A stretch of DNA of 64,000 bases from assembly GCA_017398555.1 (NCBI GenBank), contig JAFQFV010000035.1:1-64000 (forward strand). Direction: 5' to 3'. Below are positions 35,537 through 43,873 of this stretch, piece by piece; position 1 is the first letter of the stretch, and each line of letters begins with the position of its first letter. The notes under the pieces are model-generated. The model made no database searches. It worked only from the letters and a program-made list of their open reading frames with translations, and had not been told where the DNA came from. The position numbers and the translations under genes were made by a program. Source of the DNA: Alistipes sp. (lineage in GTDB: Bacteria; Bacteroidota; Bacteroidia; Bacteroidales; Rikenellaceae).

Positions 35537-37229
35537 ACCCATGAATGTATTTAGAATACTGAGACCAACCATCTGCGACCTTGTATAATTCCTTCGACGA
35601 AGATGGTACATAAATATAACGAACTGTGGTATTCATAAATGTATATGAATCACATAATGGTGGTGTTATTGGTTTGCAATACACTATGTTAAGATTACAT
35701 TCCGAAAATGCATGAGGATAAATCAAAGTGACACCATTGCCAATTGTAACTCGGTACAGCCGACTGCAATTATAGAATGCATAACTTCCAATCTCGGTAA
35801 CGTTATTTCCGATTGTTACACTTGTCAGGCTGCTGCAATTATGGAATGCAGAACTTCCAATCGAAGTAATATTATCGCCTATAATAATTGTAGAAAATTT
35901 TGCCCCATCAATCCATTTATTCGCCGCTCTAATACTATCATCATAAAAATCTGTTTCAATAAAATTACTATCTATAACCAACTCTCCACTGCAATCATAG
36001 AATGCATAATCTCCAATCGAAGTGACACTATCAGGGATAGCAATTGCAAGGCTACTGTAACCATAGAATGCATACCTTCCAATCGAGGTGACACTTTTTG
36101 GAATAACAGTGGCAACACACCCTACTTTCAAAGCATTAGTGGCAGTTTCTATAATAGCATTGCAATTATCTCGACTATCATATACAGCATTATCCAATGC
36201 AACAACTATACTTGTCAGGCTACTGCAATTAGCGAATGCAGCATGTCCAATCTCAGTAACGCTATCAGGGATTGTTACACTTGTCAGGCTACTGCAATCT
36301 TCGAATGCATAATCTCCAATCGAAGTAACGCCGTCACCAATAGTAAGTTTTGTAAATCCAGAACCATATAGCCAATCGTTGGCCGTTACCTCATCCTTAT
36401 CATAATCATAATGGCCGTAATTATATCCAACAACTTGTTGGCTATTGATAATAAGTTCTCCTTTACAATATCTAAATGCGCCCTCTCCAATCTCGGTAAC
36501 GCTATTAGGAATTGTCACACTTGCGAGGCTGCTGCAACCAGAGAATGCATCACTACCAATCGAAGTAACGTTATTTCCGATTGTTACACTTGTCAGGCTA
36601 CTGCAATCATAGAATGCCTCTCTTGTAATAGTAGTTAATTTAGTATTTTTACTCAAATCTATGCTTTGCAAGCCTGTATTCTTAAAGGAAATATCTTCAA
36701 GATTTGTAAATAATGATATACCTTTTACCGATTTCAACTTAGGCTCATCTTCAATCTCAATAACTTTGACTGTATTTGCCTCCATCATTGATATTGTTCC
36801 ATCTTTATTAAGGTCAAAATTTTCATAGCAATAGGCAATGAACACAGCATCATCCATCAAAGTTGCAGCATCATCAACTTGCTGAGCTTCCTGCGCTACT
36901 TTCAACTCAACAATTTCAGTCCCAAATTCACCTTCAAATTCAAAGTAAAAAGTTGTTTTCAAATCTCTGATTGCATCATTTTTAGCCGCAGTAAAGATGA
37001 TTGACATATTACCATTACCCTTATCTATCGATGGAATACACCAGCTGTCACCACCCGTAATAATCCACCTGCAATTACTTGACACTTTAACAACTTCATT
37101 TCCTCCATCTGCATCGAATGTCAACAGTTCTTTATCAATTCCCCAATACGGTGCATCATTAATATCATTGACCTTTTCGCAACTCCAAAATAGAGTAGTA
37201 ACTAACGCTATAATCAAAAACTTTCTCAT
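35523..37229 (-). CDS. BACON/EF-hand/BspA-type leucine-rich-repeat lipoprotein
   Basis: A 568-residue surface lipoprotein (lipobox FWSC, C17). A BACON-like beta domain runs about 30-115. A perfect 12-residue EF-hand loop, DLNKDGTISMME (139-150), should bind calcium. BspA-type LRR_5 repeats follow from about 165 to 540 with the unit SLTSVTIGNNVTSIGSDAF in many near-copies. Such proteins bind host or bacterial surfaces. It heads an overlapping three-gene operon, and its DNA is clearly AT-richer than the housekeeping genes around it, consistent with acquisition by transfer. Confidence 0.85.
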   Translation of the reverse strand: MRKFLIIALVTTLFWSCEKVNDINDAPYWGIDKELLTFDADGGNEVVKVSSNCRWIITGGDSWCIPSIDKGNGNMSIIFTAAKNDAIRDLKTTFYFEFEGEFGTEIVELKVAQEAQQVDDAATLMDDAVFIAYCYENFDLNKDGTISMMEANTVKVIEIEDEPKLKSVKGISLFTNLEDISFKNTGLQSIDLSKNTKLTTITREAFYDCSSLTSVTIGNNVTSIGSDAFSGCSSLASVTIPNSVTEIGEGAFRYCKGELIINSQQVVGYNYGHYDYDKDEVTANDWLYGSGFTKLTIGDGVTSIGDYAFEDCSSLTSVTIPDSVTEIGHAAFANCSSLTSIVVALDNAVYDSRDNCNAIIETATNALKVGCVATVIPKSVTSIGRYAFYGYSSLAIAIPDSVTSIGDYAFYDCSGELVIDSNFIETDFYDDSIRAANKWIDGAKFSTIIIGDNITSIGSSAFHNCSSLTSVTIGNNVTEIGSYAFYNCSRLYRVTIGNGVTLIYPHAFSECNLNIVYCKPITPPLCDSYTFMNTTVRYIYVPSSSKELYKVADGWSQYSKYIHGYEFE

Positions 37230-37719
37230 ATCATCTATCTTTATTATCTATTAACACAATTGGGCTTTATACCAATATTTAACCCAATAACACCTATAAC
37301 GGCGTAGTAATACCTATCCTGACAAATTGAAGTTAGCGTCATTTGTGTCTACATTGTTTAAGTAAAGCATAATTTGAATTAGTTTTTACCCACCAACCCC
37401 GATTGAGTATTATACAAAAAAAGAAAGTGTGGAGTTGATTTTCGTTTAATTGTTAGAAGGTTGTGGTAGAACCCTGCGATAATAAACGATACAATGCCCC
37501 ACACCTGTAATATGCCAACAGATTGGTGTGGATACACCAATAGCATATATACAAGAGAGGTGTTGTTCGTATCCTATCGCTTTGAAAACTACCACATTCT
37601 CTAACAAGGACTGCGAAAACACTTTCAATATGTCTGCCATTTTGCAATAGCACCACAAATTTAGGAAAAGTTTCGCAAACAAACAACACCTTGCGGAGCA
37701 TTGCAATACAATAAAACAA
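37230..37719. other. Long non-coding stretch, possibly a repeat-type element
   Basis: No credible gene. Two overlapping reverse frames (37446-37719) of 86-88 codons are rich in Cys, Ile and Leu and look non-coding. The stretch holds several inverted pairs: GTGGTAG near 37463 with CTACCAC near 37588, TTGGTGT/ACACCAA around a GGAT loop near 37525, and GGTGTTGTT near 37557 with AACAACACC near 37682. A folded RNA or degraded mobile element is possible. I have an unverified impression that related sequences recur in Bacteroidales. Confidence 0.4.
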
Positions 37720-37757
37720 AATTAAGGTGGCTAAAATAATATTTAGCCACCTTAATT
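37720..37757 (-). terminator. Perfect 16-bp hairpin, reverse-strand terminator
   Basis: AATTAAGGTGGCTAAA (37720-37735) and its exact complement (37742-37757) flank a six-base loop. On the reverse strand it is followed by TTTTGTTTTATT. It would stop transcription coming from pheT and the element at 37775-37985. Confidence 0.75.
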
Positions 37758-37774
37758 ACAACACTTATTACTTG

Positions 37775-37985
37775 CACCGTTTTATCGTCAGAATGCGGTA
37801 GATACAACGCTGCGATTAAGTCGAATGCAATCAAACTTGTTTGAATTGCTGAGACGAAGCAGTGAAAAGACTCCGAAGGAGGATTAACGCACGGCACAAA
37901 AAACAGCGAAGGGCTGTACAAGACGTACTGCCCTTTGCTGGTTATTTGGGTTAGCGGCAGCTAATGCTGCCTTTTCACGGCAAAT
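37775..37985. repeat. Interspersed intergenic element, copy B
   Basis: Shares both ends with copy A at 2709-2878: CACCGTTTTATCGTCA on the left and an identical 29-base block (37957-37985) on the right, which begins GCAGCTAATGCTGC, a small hairpin itself. The interior is longer and different but again holds a strong hairpin (37904-37940: CAGC, AAGGGC, GTAC, loop, and the matching arms). It abuts the pheT stop codon, as copy A abuts trxA. Confidence 0.6.
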
Positions 37986-40447
37986 TATCGGATTGAGGCA
38001 CCGCATTGCTTCTCAAACGCCGCCTGCAAATTCGCCATAGTGCGCTCGATAGCCTTATCGGTCAGGGTCTGGCTCTTATCCTCAAGGATAAATGAGAGTG
38101 CGTAAGACTTCTTGCCCTCTGGGAGCTTATCGCCCTCATATACATCGAACAGGGCAACACTCTTAAGCAGCTTGCGCTCGGTAGCAAATGCAATAGCGCG
38201 CAGAGTAGAGAATGTTACGCTCTTATCGACAAGCAGAGCAAGGTCACGCTTAACCTCCGGATACTTTGAGAGCTCTGTTACGGTAATCTTATGCTTGCGG
38301 GTAGCCTTCACGAGCAGATCAAAGTCAATCTCGGCGAAGAATACCTCCTGCTTGATACCCATACTCTTACAGAGCTTGCTTGCAATCTGACCCATCCAGA
38401 TAAGCGGCTTATTATTGATAGAGAGGCACACTGCGTCTCCGAAGATATCGAAATTACAGCTCTCGCACTTAAGGTCGTAGATATTAAGGCCAAAGCGCTT
38501 GAGAAGCAGCTCTACAGATGCACGCAGAGTGAAGAATGAAGCAGAATTTGCCTTGCAGTTCCAAGATGGAGCGCTATCGTTACCTGTAACGGCAATAGCA
38601 AGGCGGTAGTTCTCAGAGTATGCTGCAAGCGGATTCTCCTCAGTAGCAGCCTCGGCGTTGTAGTAGTAGCAATTACCGGCCTCATAGAGCTTAAGGTCTG
38701 CGTTCTTGTGGTTAATATTGAGCGCTACAGCCTCCAGAACATTAAACGCAAGGGTCTGACGCATAACATTAAGGTCCGCAGAGAGCGGGTTGAGAATCTT
38801 CACGCAGTTCTCAGCCTTATAGCACTGCAAGTTCTCGTAGTATGCCGCCTTTGTGAGCGAGTTCGACATAATCTCGGTATAGCCACGCGCTGTAAGCATA
38901 TCCGACACCATATTAACAAGGCGGTTCTTGTCGGGTTTTTGAACATACGAAAGGGTAGAGTTCACATGCTCAGGAATCTCCACGTTGTTATAACCATAGA
39001 TACGCAGAACATCCTCCACCAGGTCAGCCTCACGCTGAACATCTACGCGGTATGGCGGAACAGCAACACTCAGAACGCCATTCTCCTCCTTCTCGATAGT
39101 AACATCGAGGGCAGTGATGATGTTCTTAATAGTATCATCTGCAATATCCTTACCGATAAGCATCTTGGCACGAGAGAGTGAGAAGTCAAAGCGGAACGGC
39201 TCAACCTTCACAGGGTAGATATCTGTAATCTCGCTGCTGATAGTTCCACCTGCAAGCTCCTTAAAGAGCAGCGCAGCACGCTTAAGGGCATATACCTGCA
39301 TATTTGGATCTACACCACGCTCGAAACGGAATGATGAATCGGTGTTAAGTCCGTGACGCTTTGCACTCTTACGCACAGATACAGGATTGAAGTATGCGCT
39401 CTCGATAAATACATCGGTAGTAGTATCGCTTACGCCTGAATCAAGGCCACCAAATACGCCGGCAAGGCACATTGGGCGCTCTGCAGAGCAAATCATAAGG
39501 TCAGCAGCAGACAATTTACGCTCTACGCCATCGAGAGTTACAAATGGAGTACCCTCCTCGCAGTTACGAACAACGATTTTGCTGCCCTCAATCTTGCTTG
39601 CATCAAAGGCGTGGAGCGGCTGACCAAGCTCAAAGAGTACGAAGTTGGTTATATCGACAAGGTTATTCTTCGGATTGATGCCTGCAGCACGCAGATAGTT
39701 CTGCATCCAATCAGGTGACGGAGCAATCTTACAACCCTTAACGGTCACGCCCGCATAACGAGGACACGCTGTAGTATTTGCAACCTCTACATCAATCTTA
39801 AGGTCATTATTCTCAACTGCAAAGTCATCAACGCTCGGCATACGAAGCTCAGCACGCTGACCCTGGCTCTTAAGATATGCCACAATGTCACGTGCAACGC
39901 CGATGTGCGAAGCTGCATCTACACGGTTTGGAGTAAGACCGATTGCAATGAGGTAGTCATCCTCAATATTGTAATATTCGCGAGCAGGTGTGCCGACAAC
40001 AGCATCCTCCGGAAGCTCAATAATTCCTGCGTGGTCAGAGCCAATGCCCAGTTCATCCTCTGCGCAGAGCATACCGAGTGACTCGACGCCGCGAATCTTG
40101 CTGCGCTTAATCTTAAAGCCCTCAGTTGCATCAATAGGGTAGAGTACAGCGCCAACGGTAGCGCACATAACCTTAAGTCCCTGGCGGCAGTTTGCTGCGC
40201 CACAAACGATATTCAGAGGAGCCTCTGCGCCGACATCTACTGTTGTAATGTGGAGGTGGTCAGAGTCCGGATGGTCCTCACAAGTGAGCACCTGACCCAC
40301 AACAACGCCCTCAAGGCCACCACGAATAGTCTCGACCTTCTCAAAACCCTCTACCTCCAAACCGATATCGGTCAGAAGTGTTGCAACCTGCTCTGCCGAA
40401 AGGTCTATATCGGCATAGTTTTTAAGCCACTTAAACGAAATATTCAT
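37985..40447 (-). CDS. pheT: Phenylalanyl-tRNA synthetase beta subunit
   Basis: The 820-residue beta subunit of the PheRS heterotetramer. An EMAP-like tRNA-binding domain (about 40-150) comes first. The B3/B4 editing region follows, with KGCKIAPSPDWMQNYLRAAG. B5 comes next, then a catalytic-like domain, and a C-terminal FDX-ACB anticodon domain with LSKYPEVKRDLALLVD. The length is normal. pheS is not in the window. A -7 box lies 44 bases upstream (40491-40498). Confidence 0.97.
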   Translation of the reverse strand: MNISFKWLKNYADIDLSAEQVATLLTDIGLEVEGFEKVETIRGGLEGVVVGQVLTCEDHPDSDHLHITTVDVGAEAPLNIVCGAANCRQGLKVMCATVGAVLYPIDATEGFKIKRSKIRGVESLGMLCAEDELGIGSDHAGIIELPEDAVVGTPAREYYNIEDDYLIAIGLTPNRVDAASHIGVARDIVAYLKSQGQRAELRMPSVDDFAVENNDLKIDVEVANTTACPRYAGVTVKGCKIAPSPDWMQNYLRAAGINPKNNLVDITNFVLFELGQPLHAFDASKIEGSKIVVRNCEEGTPFVTLDGVERKLSAADLMICSAERPMCLAGVFGGLDSGVSDTTTDVFIESAYFNPVSVRKSAKRHGLNTDSSFRFERGVDPNMQVYALKRAALLFKELAGGTISSEITDIYPVKVEPFRFDFSLSRAKMLIGKDIADDTIKNIITALDVTIEKEENGVLSVAVPPYRVDVQREADLVEDVLRIYGYNNVEIPEHVNSTLSYVQKPDKNRLVNMVSDMLTARGYTEIMSNSLTKAAYYENLQCYKAENCVKILNPLSADLNVMRQTLAFNVLEAVALNINHKNADLKLYEAGNCYYYNAEAATEENPLAAYSENYRLAIAVTGNDSAPSWNCKANSASFFTLRASVELLLKRFGLNIYDLKCESCNFDIFGDAVCLSINNKPLIWMGQIASKLCKSMGIKQEVFFAEIDFDLLVKATRKHKITVTELSKYPEVKRDLALLVDKSVTFSTLRAIAFATERKLLKSVALFDVYEGDKLPEGKKSYALSFILEDKSQTLTDKAIERTMANLQAAFEKQCGASIR

Positions 40448-40490
40448 ATCTTATCTGTTCTTATACTATTTCCTAACTTAATAGACGCGC

Positions 40491-40498
40491 AAAGATAG
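40491..40498 (-). promoter_or_regulatory. -7 box of pheT
   Basis: Reverse-strand TATCTTTG. No matching -33 TTG is seen at the usual distance. Confidence 0.4.
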
Positions 40499-40513
40499 TA
40501 AAAAAGTTGGAAA

Positions 40514-41242
40514 TCAGAAGCACTTGCAGAAAATATCTGCCATTCTTTGCTGAATCTCCGAATCGCGACCCCTCTTCGGATGCCAACCATACTCCACGCC
40601 GTCTATTGTCTCGTTAGCATTTGCATCGGGATGAGCAAAGAAAACCGATATCTGCTTACCTGTCTTTGCATCCGGTTTATCCATCGTAAAACCTATCTGT
40701 TCATCGAACTTACAGAGGCGTACGCAATCCCATTTTTGGGCAAATTCACGCACCGAGCGATTGAAGTACTTACGCGCATCGTGCCAATGGGTACAGATAA
40801 GAATATCCACAGGCTTACCACCCTCCACTCCATACCATTTTGAATCAGAATTATACTCAAGAGCCTGACACATAGCAATATAGCCCTTGACAACATAGTT
40901 ATAAGCCGTAGCAAATGGGGCGTGCACCTCCTCCTCCGAACAGATGTCGTAGTTGTGCGTGTGCATAATTACAAAAGTAGCAAAACTATCAAGTTCCTCT
41001 CGAGTAAAAAGAGTATTATCCTTCATACTCTGAGCTGTATCAATTATGTCTGTACCCGAGATAGCCTTATTTATCGGTTTAAGATTAAGCCTCTCACACG
41101 CCATCTCAAACCAGCAATTTTCAGGATATGCAAACGATGCACCGACAATACAGAGGCTATCCATCTTAGCCTCCTCTGGCAGTTTATCTGCACTACAACC
41201 ACACAGAAGTAGTGCAAAAAGTATCGTAAATACCCTCCTCAT
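40514..41242 (-). CDS. SGNH-like lipoprotein (DUF5040-type)
   Basis: A 242-residue lipoprotein (LCGC lipobox near residue 15). SLCIVGASFAYPENCW places a serine in a GxS block near the start of the mature protein, as in SGNH/GDSL esterases. MHTHNYD, HWHDARKYF and a late FFAHPDANAN follow. It resembles what I recall as DUF5040 of Bacteroidota. Substrate unknown. The longer frame from 41257 would encode across the promoter's -7 box, so ATG 41242 is used. Confidence 0.65.
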   Translation of the reverse strand: MRRVFTILFALLLCGCSADKLPEEAKMDSLCIVGASFAYPENCWFEMACERLNLKPINKAISGTDIIDTAQSMKDNTLFTREELDSFATFVIMHTHNYDICSEEEVHAPFATAYNYVVKGYIAMCQALEYNSDSKWYGVEGGKPVDILICTHWHDARKYFNRSVREFAQKWDCVRLCKFDEQIGFTMDKPDAKTGKQISVFFAHPDANANETIDGVEYGWHPKRGRDSEIQQRMADIFCKCF

Positions 41243-41246
41243 ACCA

Positions 41247-41254
41247 CAAAGGTA
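41247..41254 (-). promoter_or_regulatory. -7 box almost touching the SGNH-like start codon
   Basis: Reverse-strand TACCTTTG ends four bases before ATG 41242. If the usual 5-8-base distance to the start point holds, the mRNA would be leaderless or nearly so. Confidence 0.45.
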
Positions 41255-41297
41255 CAAAATTTAGCTGAACATTATCACGCGATTATCAACTTTTTAC

Positions 41298-41305
41298 TAC
41301 TTTTG
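41298..41305 (+). promoter_or_regulatory. -7 box almost touching the prenyltransferase start codon
   Basis: TACTTTTG ends four bases before ATG 41310, the mirror of the box at 41247-41254. Only 43 bases separate the two divergent boxes, so both transcripts may be leaderless. Confidence 0.45.
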
Positions 41306-41309
41306 CGCT

Positions 41310-42182
41310 ATGAAACAGATTTTTGCCAAGATTGGGGACTACATGGGACTTGTAAAGTTCTCCCACACAATATTCGCCATGCCGTTTGCGCTGATGGCTT
41401 TTGTATTTGCTCTTAAGACTACAGATACTCAATTTAGTTGGATTCTTCTGCTGCAGATAGTTGGCTGTATGGTCTTTGCCCGCAATGTCGCTATGGGCTT
41501 TAATCGCTGGACAGATTGGAAGATTGACCGCGATAATCCCCGCACCACTTCACGCGAAATTCCGACAGGAAAGATTTCGCCCAAGAGTGCCCTTATATTC
41601 GTTATTATAAACGCGCTGCTCTTTATTGCAGTCAGTTCAAGTATCAATTTACTTACAGCCGTGTTATCTCCTGTAGCTCTGGCTGTTGTAATGTTCTATA
41701 GTTACTGTAAACGTTTTACCTCTTGGGCTCACATAGTACTCGGATTATCGCTCGGTATTGCGCCCTCTGCGGCATATATTGCCACCACAGGAACACTCAC
41801 TTTTGCGCCGTGTCTAATCTCGCTTTTGGTACTTACATGGTGTGGTGGTTTCGATATTATTTATGCCCTGCAGGATCTCGACTTTGACCGCCAACGAGGA
41901 CTACACAGCATCCCCGTTCGCTTTGGTGTCAAGGGAGCCCTATATATCAGTATTGCTCTGCACGCAATAAGCATTGCATTCCTCATTCTCTTTTCACTCT
42001 ACTGCCCACAAGGTTGGCTGCTTTGGATAGGGGAGGGTCTCTTCTGTGGCTGTATCATCCTTGAGCATATACTCGTAACGCCGACAAAGCAACGCAGTAT
42101 TGGCATCGCTTTCGGCACACTGAATGGCATTGCAAGCCTCACGCTCGCAACATTTACTATTTTACAACTGATTGTAGGTTAG
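41310..42182 (+). CDS. UbiA-family polyprenyltransferase
   Basis: Integral membrane prenyltransferase of 290 residues with about eight to nine hydrophobic helices. The two Asp-rich motifs that bind magnesium and prenyl diphosphate are NRWTDWKIDRDN and DIIYALQDLDFDRQRG. The KFSHTIFAMPFALMAF start fits the UbiA-like subgroup that includes the futalosine-pathway enzyme MqnP, rather than MenA. It attaches an isoprenoid tail to a quinone precursor; menaquinone is the likely product in this phylum. No other quinone genes are adjacent. Confidence 0.85.
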   Translation: MKQIFAKIGDYMGLVKFSHTIFAMPFALMAFVFALKTTDTQFSWILLLQIVGCMVFARNVAMGFNRWTDWKIDRDNPRTTSREIPTGKISPKSALIFVIINALLFIAVSSSINLLTAVLSPVALAVVMFYSYCKRFTSWAHIVLGLSLGIAPSAAYIATTGTLTFAPCLISLLVLTWCGGFDIIYALQDLDFDRQRGLHSIPVRFGVKGALYISIALHAISIAFLILFSLYCPQGWLLWIGEGLFCGCIILEHILVTPTKQRSIGIAFGTLNGIASLTLATFTILQLIVG

Positions 42183-42853
42183 CGCTTTGCGCCCGATTTA
42201 GTCTTGATAGAGATTACGCCGCCAACGCCTCTAAAACCGTAGAGCGTACCGTCGCGCTGTATCTCCACACTCGCCACGTCATTGATATTGACAGCATTTA
42301 TCGAGCCGACCTCCATACCATCGCAGACGATAAGCGCAGGTGCGTGATTTCCGATACTATTGACGCCACGAATAGTTACATTGCCCGCACCGTCAATGAT
42401 AAGACTTGTCGCCTTTGCGCGCAGTGCATCTGCAAGATTTGTAAAGCCCTCACGCTCAATCATCTCCGCAGTCAACACGCCACCCTTTGTCGGCAACTCA
42501 CGACGCAAAACGTGGTCCATACCCGCAGCTACAAGCTCCTTATCGTCAGTCACAGAGTGTATTGTTCCCTCGTCCGAGATGACAATTTTCGCACTCTTAC
42601 GACCCTCGACAGCCACCTCTAAGCGCAACTTCTTGTAGCGTAGTTGTAACACATCATCCGCCTTGATATTGGTCAGGCCGAACTTACCATCCTTACCCGA
42701 AACGGTGCGTTTTTCTGAACCTTTGACAGTTATCTGAGCCTTCAGACCCAAACCGTCAATATCACAAATAAGACCATTAAATGGCACATTATCAGCACAA
42801 TAGGCGCTAATTGCCACGCACAAACAGAGTGCAAAAACAGAAAATCTCTTCAT
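42179..42853 (-). CDS. TonB-receptor plug-domain protein without a barrel
   Basis: A 224-residue secreted protein: signal peptide ending near 20, a carboxypeptidase-regulatory-like domain (about 25-90), then a plug domain with GGVLTAEMIEREGFTNLADA, NVTIRGVNSIGNHAPALIV and the plug-end signature VASVEIQRDGTLYGFRGVGG, stopping at ISIKTKSGAKR. A SusC-type receptor would continue for some 800 residues of barrel. The frame stops cleanly, and the downstream DNA is the convergent prenyltransferase, so the short form looks real. It may be periplasmic or TonB-interacting. Confidence 0.75.
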   Translation of the reverse strand: MKRFSVFALCLCVAISAYCADNVPFNGLICDIDGLGLKAQITVKGSEKRTVSGKDGKFGLTNIKADDVLQLRYKKLRLEVAVEGRKSAKIVISDEGTIHSVTDDKELVAAGMDHVLRRELPTKGGVLTAEMIEREGFTNLADALRAKATSLIIDGAGNVTIRGVNSIGNHAPALIVCDGMEVGSINAVNINDVASVEIQRDGTLYGFRGVGGVISIKTKSGAKR

Positions 42854-42874
42854 TTTACTTCAATAATTTGAATC

Positions 42875-42911
42875 CAAATATACGAAATAAATTCGACAAT
42901 CACTATCTTTG
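42875..42911. promoter_or_regulatory. Divergent -7 boxes of the plug gene and EamA gene
   Basis: TATATTTG on the reverse strand (42875-42882) points to the plug gene. TATCTTTG on the forward strand (42904-42911) points to the EamA gene. They are 21 bases apart. The TTG at 42909 inside the second box is a false start of the EamA frame. Confidence 0.45.
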
Positions 42912-42929
42912 CAGCCTATTTTTACGACT

Positions 42930-43838
42930 ATGTGGATAATTCTTGCATTTATATCGGCATTTCTGCTCGGTCTGTATGACGTTTCAAAGAAGCAGGCACT
43001 AAAGGGCAACGCGGTACTTAAAGTACTGCTGCTCAACACTATATTCTCAACAATACTCTTCTCACCCGTAGTCCTCAACTCTCTTTTCGACCTCGGTTGG
43101 TTTGAGGGAACACGCTTTGCAGTGCCACTCGGCAGCGCAGCTGAACATGGGGCGGTATTTATCAAGGCTGTTTTGGTGCTTATCTCGTGGATTTGCGGCT
43201 ACTTCGGACTCAAGGAGTTACCGCTCACTATCGCCGCACCGATACACGCCACACGCCCCGTTATGACACTTGTGGGTGCGATGATTATCTTTGGCGAGAG
43301 ACTCAACCTTACACAATGGGCAGGCGTTTTGCTTGCCATCGCATCACTCTTTATGCTTAGCCGTTCGGGCAAAAAGGAGGGTATAGATTTTAGACACAAT
43401 CGCGGTGTTCTTTTGGTCGGATTAGCTGCTATAACAGGAGCCTGCTGCGGTCTATATGACCGCCATATTATGCACTCATTAGAGCCTATGTTTGTGCAGA
43501 GCTGGTACACATTGTATCAGGCTGCGCTAATGAGTATTACAATAATCATCTTAACCTTTTTCAAGGTACGTAAGCAGGGTAGTGCTGACCCTTTCCATTG
43601 GTCGTGGGCAATACCTCTCATTTCACTCTTTTTATCGGCTGCCGATGTGGCATATCTCTTTGCTCTTTCCGAGGCAGATGCGATGATTTCGGTAGTCTCG
43701 ATGATACGCCGTTCGAGTGTTCTGGTATCATTCACCTGCGGAGCGATACTCTTCCACGAACGCAACTTGAAGGCTAAAGCCTTCGACTTGGCACTCATAT
43801 TTATTGCAGCCATATTACTTTATATTGGATCGAGGTAG
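42930..43838 (+). CDS. EamA/DMT-family transporter
   Basis: Inner-membrane protein of 302 residues with ten hydrophobic helices in two EamA repeats, the first ending near [20 protein letters not shown] and the second near [20 protein letters not shown]. Family members export metabolites or amino acids; the substrate is unknown. ATG 42930 is chosen since the frame from 42909 begins inside the -7 box. It is followed 35 bases later by lepA on the same strand. Confidence 0.85.
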   Translation: MWIILAFISAFLLGLYDVSKKQALKGNAVLKVLLLNTIFSTILFSPVVLNSLFDLGWFEGTRFAVPLGSAAEHGAVFIKAVLVLISWICGYFGLKELPLTIAAPIHATRPVMTLVGAMIIFGERLNLTQWAGVLLAIASLFMLSRSGKKEGIDFRHNRGVLLVGLAAITGACCGLYDRHIMHSLEPMFVQSWYTLYQAALMSITIIILTFFKVRKQGSADPFHWSWAIPLISLFLSAADVAYLFALSEADAMISVVSMIRRSSVLVSFTCGAILFHERNLKAKAFDLALIFIAAILLYIGSR

Positions 43839-43873
43839 TAAAATTCAAAAATTTTTACTATCTTCGCGCCGTT

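Noticed and set aside
37446-37700. Possible CRISPR repeat (starts GTTGTGG)
   Set aside because: No regularly spaced direct copies are present, and no cas genes are in the window.
37446-37719. Two overlapping reverse frames of 86 and 88 codons
   Set aside because: Cys-, Ile- and Leu-rich composition, no start context and dense inverted repeats; better explained as non-coding structured DNA.
41310-42182. MenA
   Set aside because: The N-terminal KFSHTIFAMPFALM pattern and length fit the UbiA/MqnP-like group better; left without a symbol.
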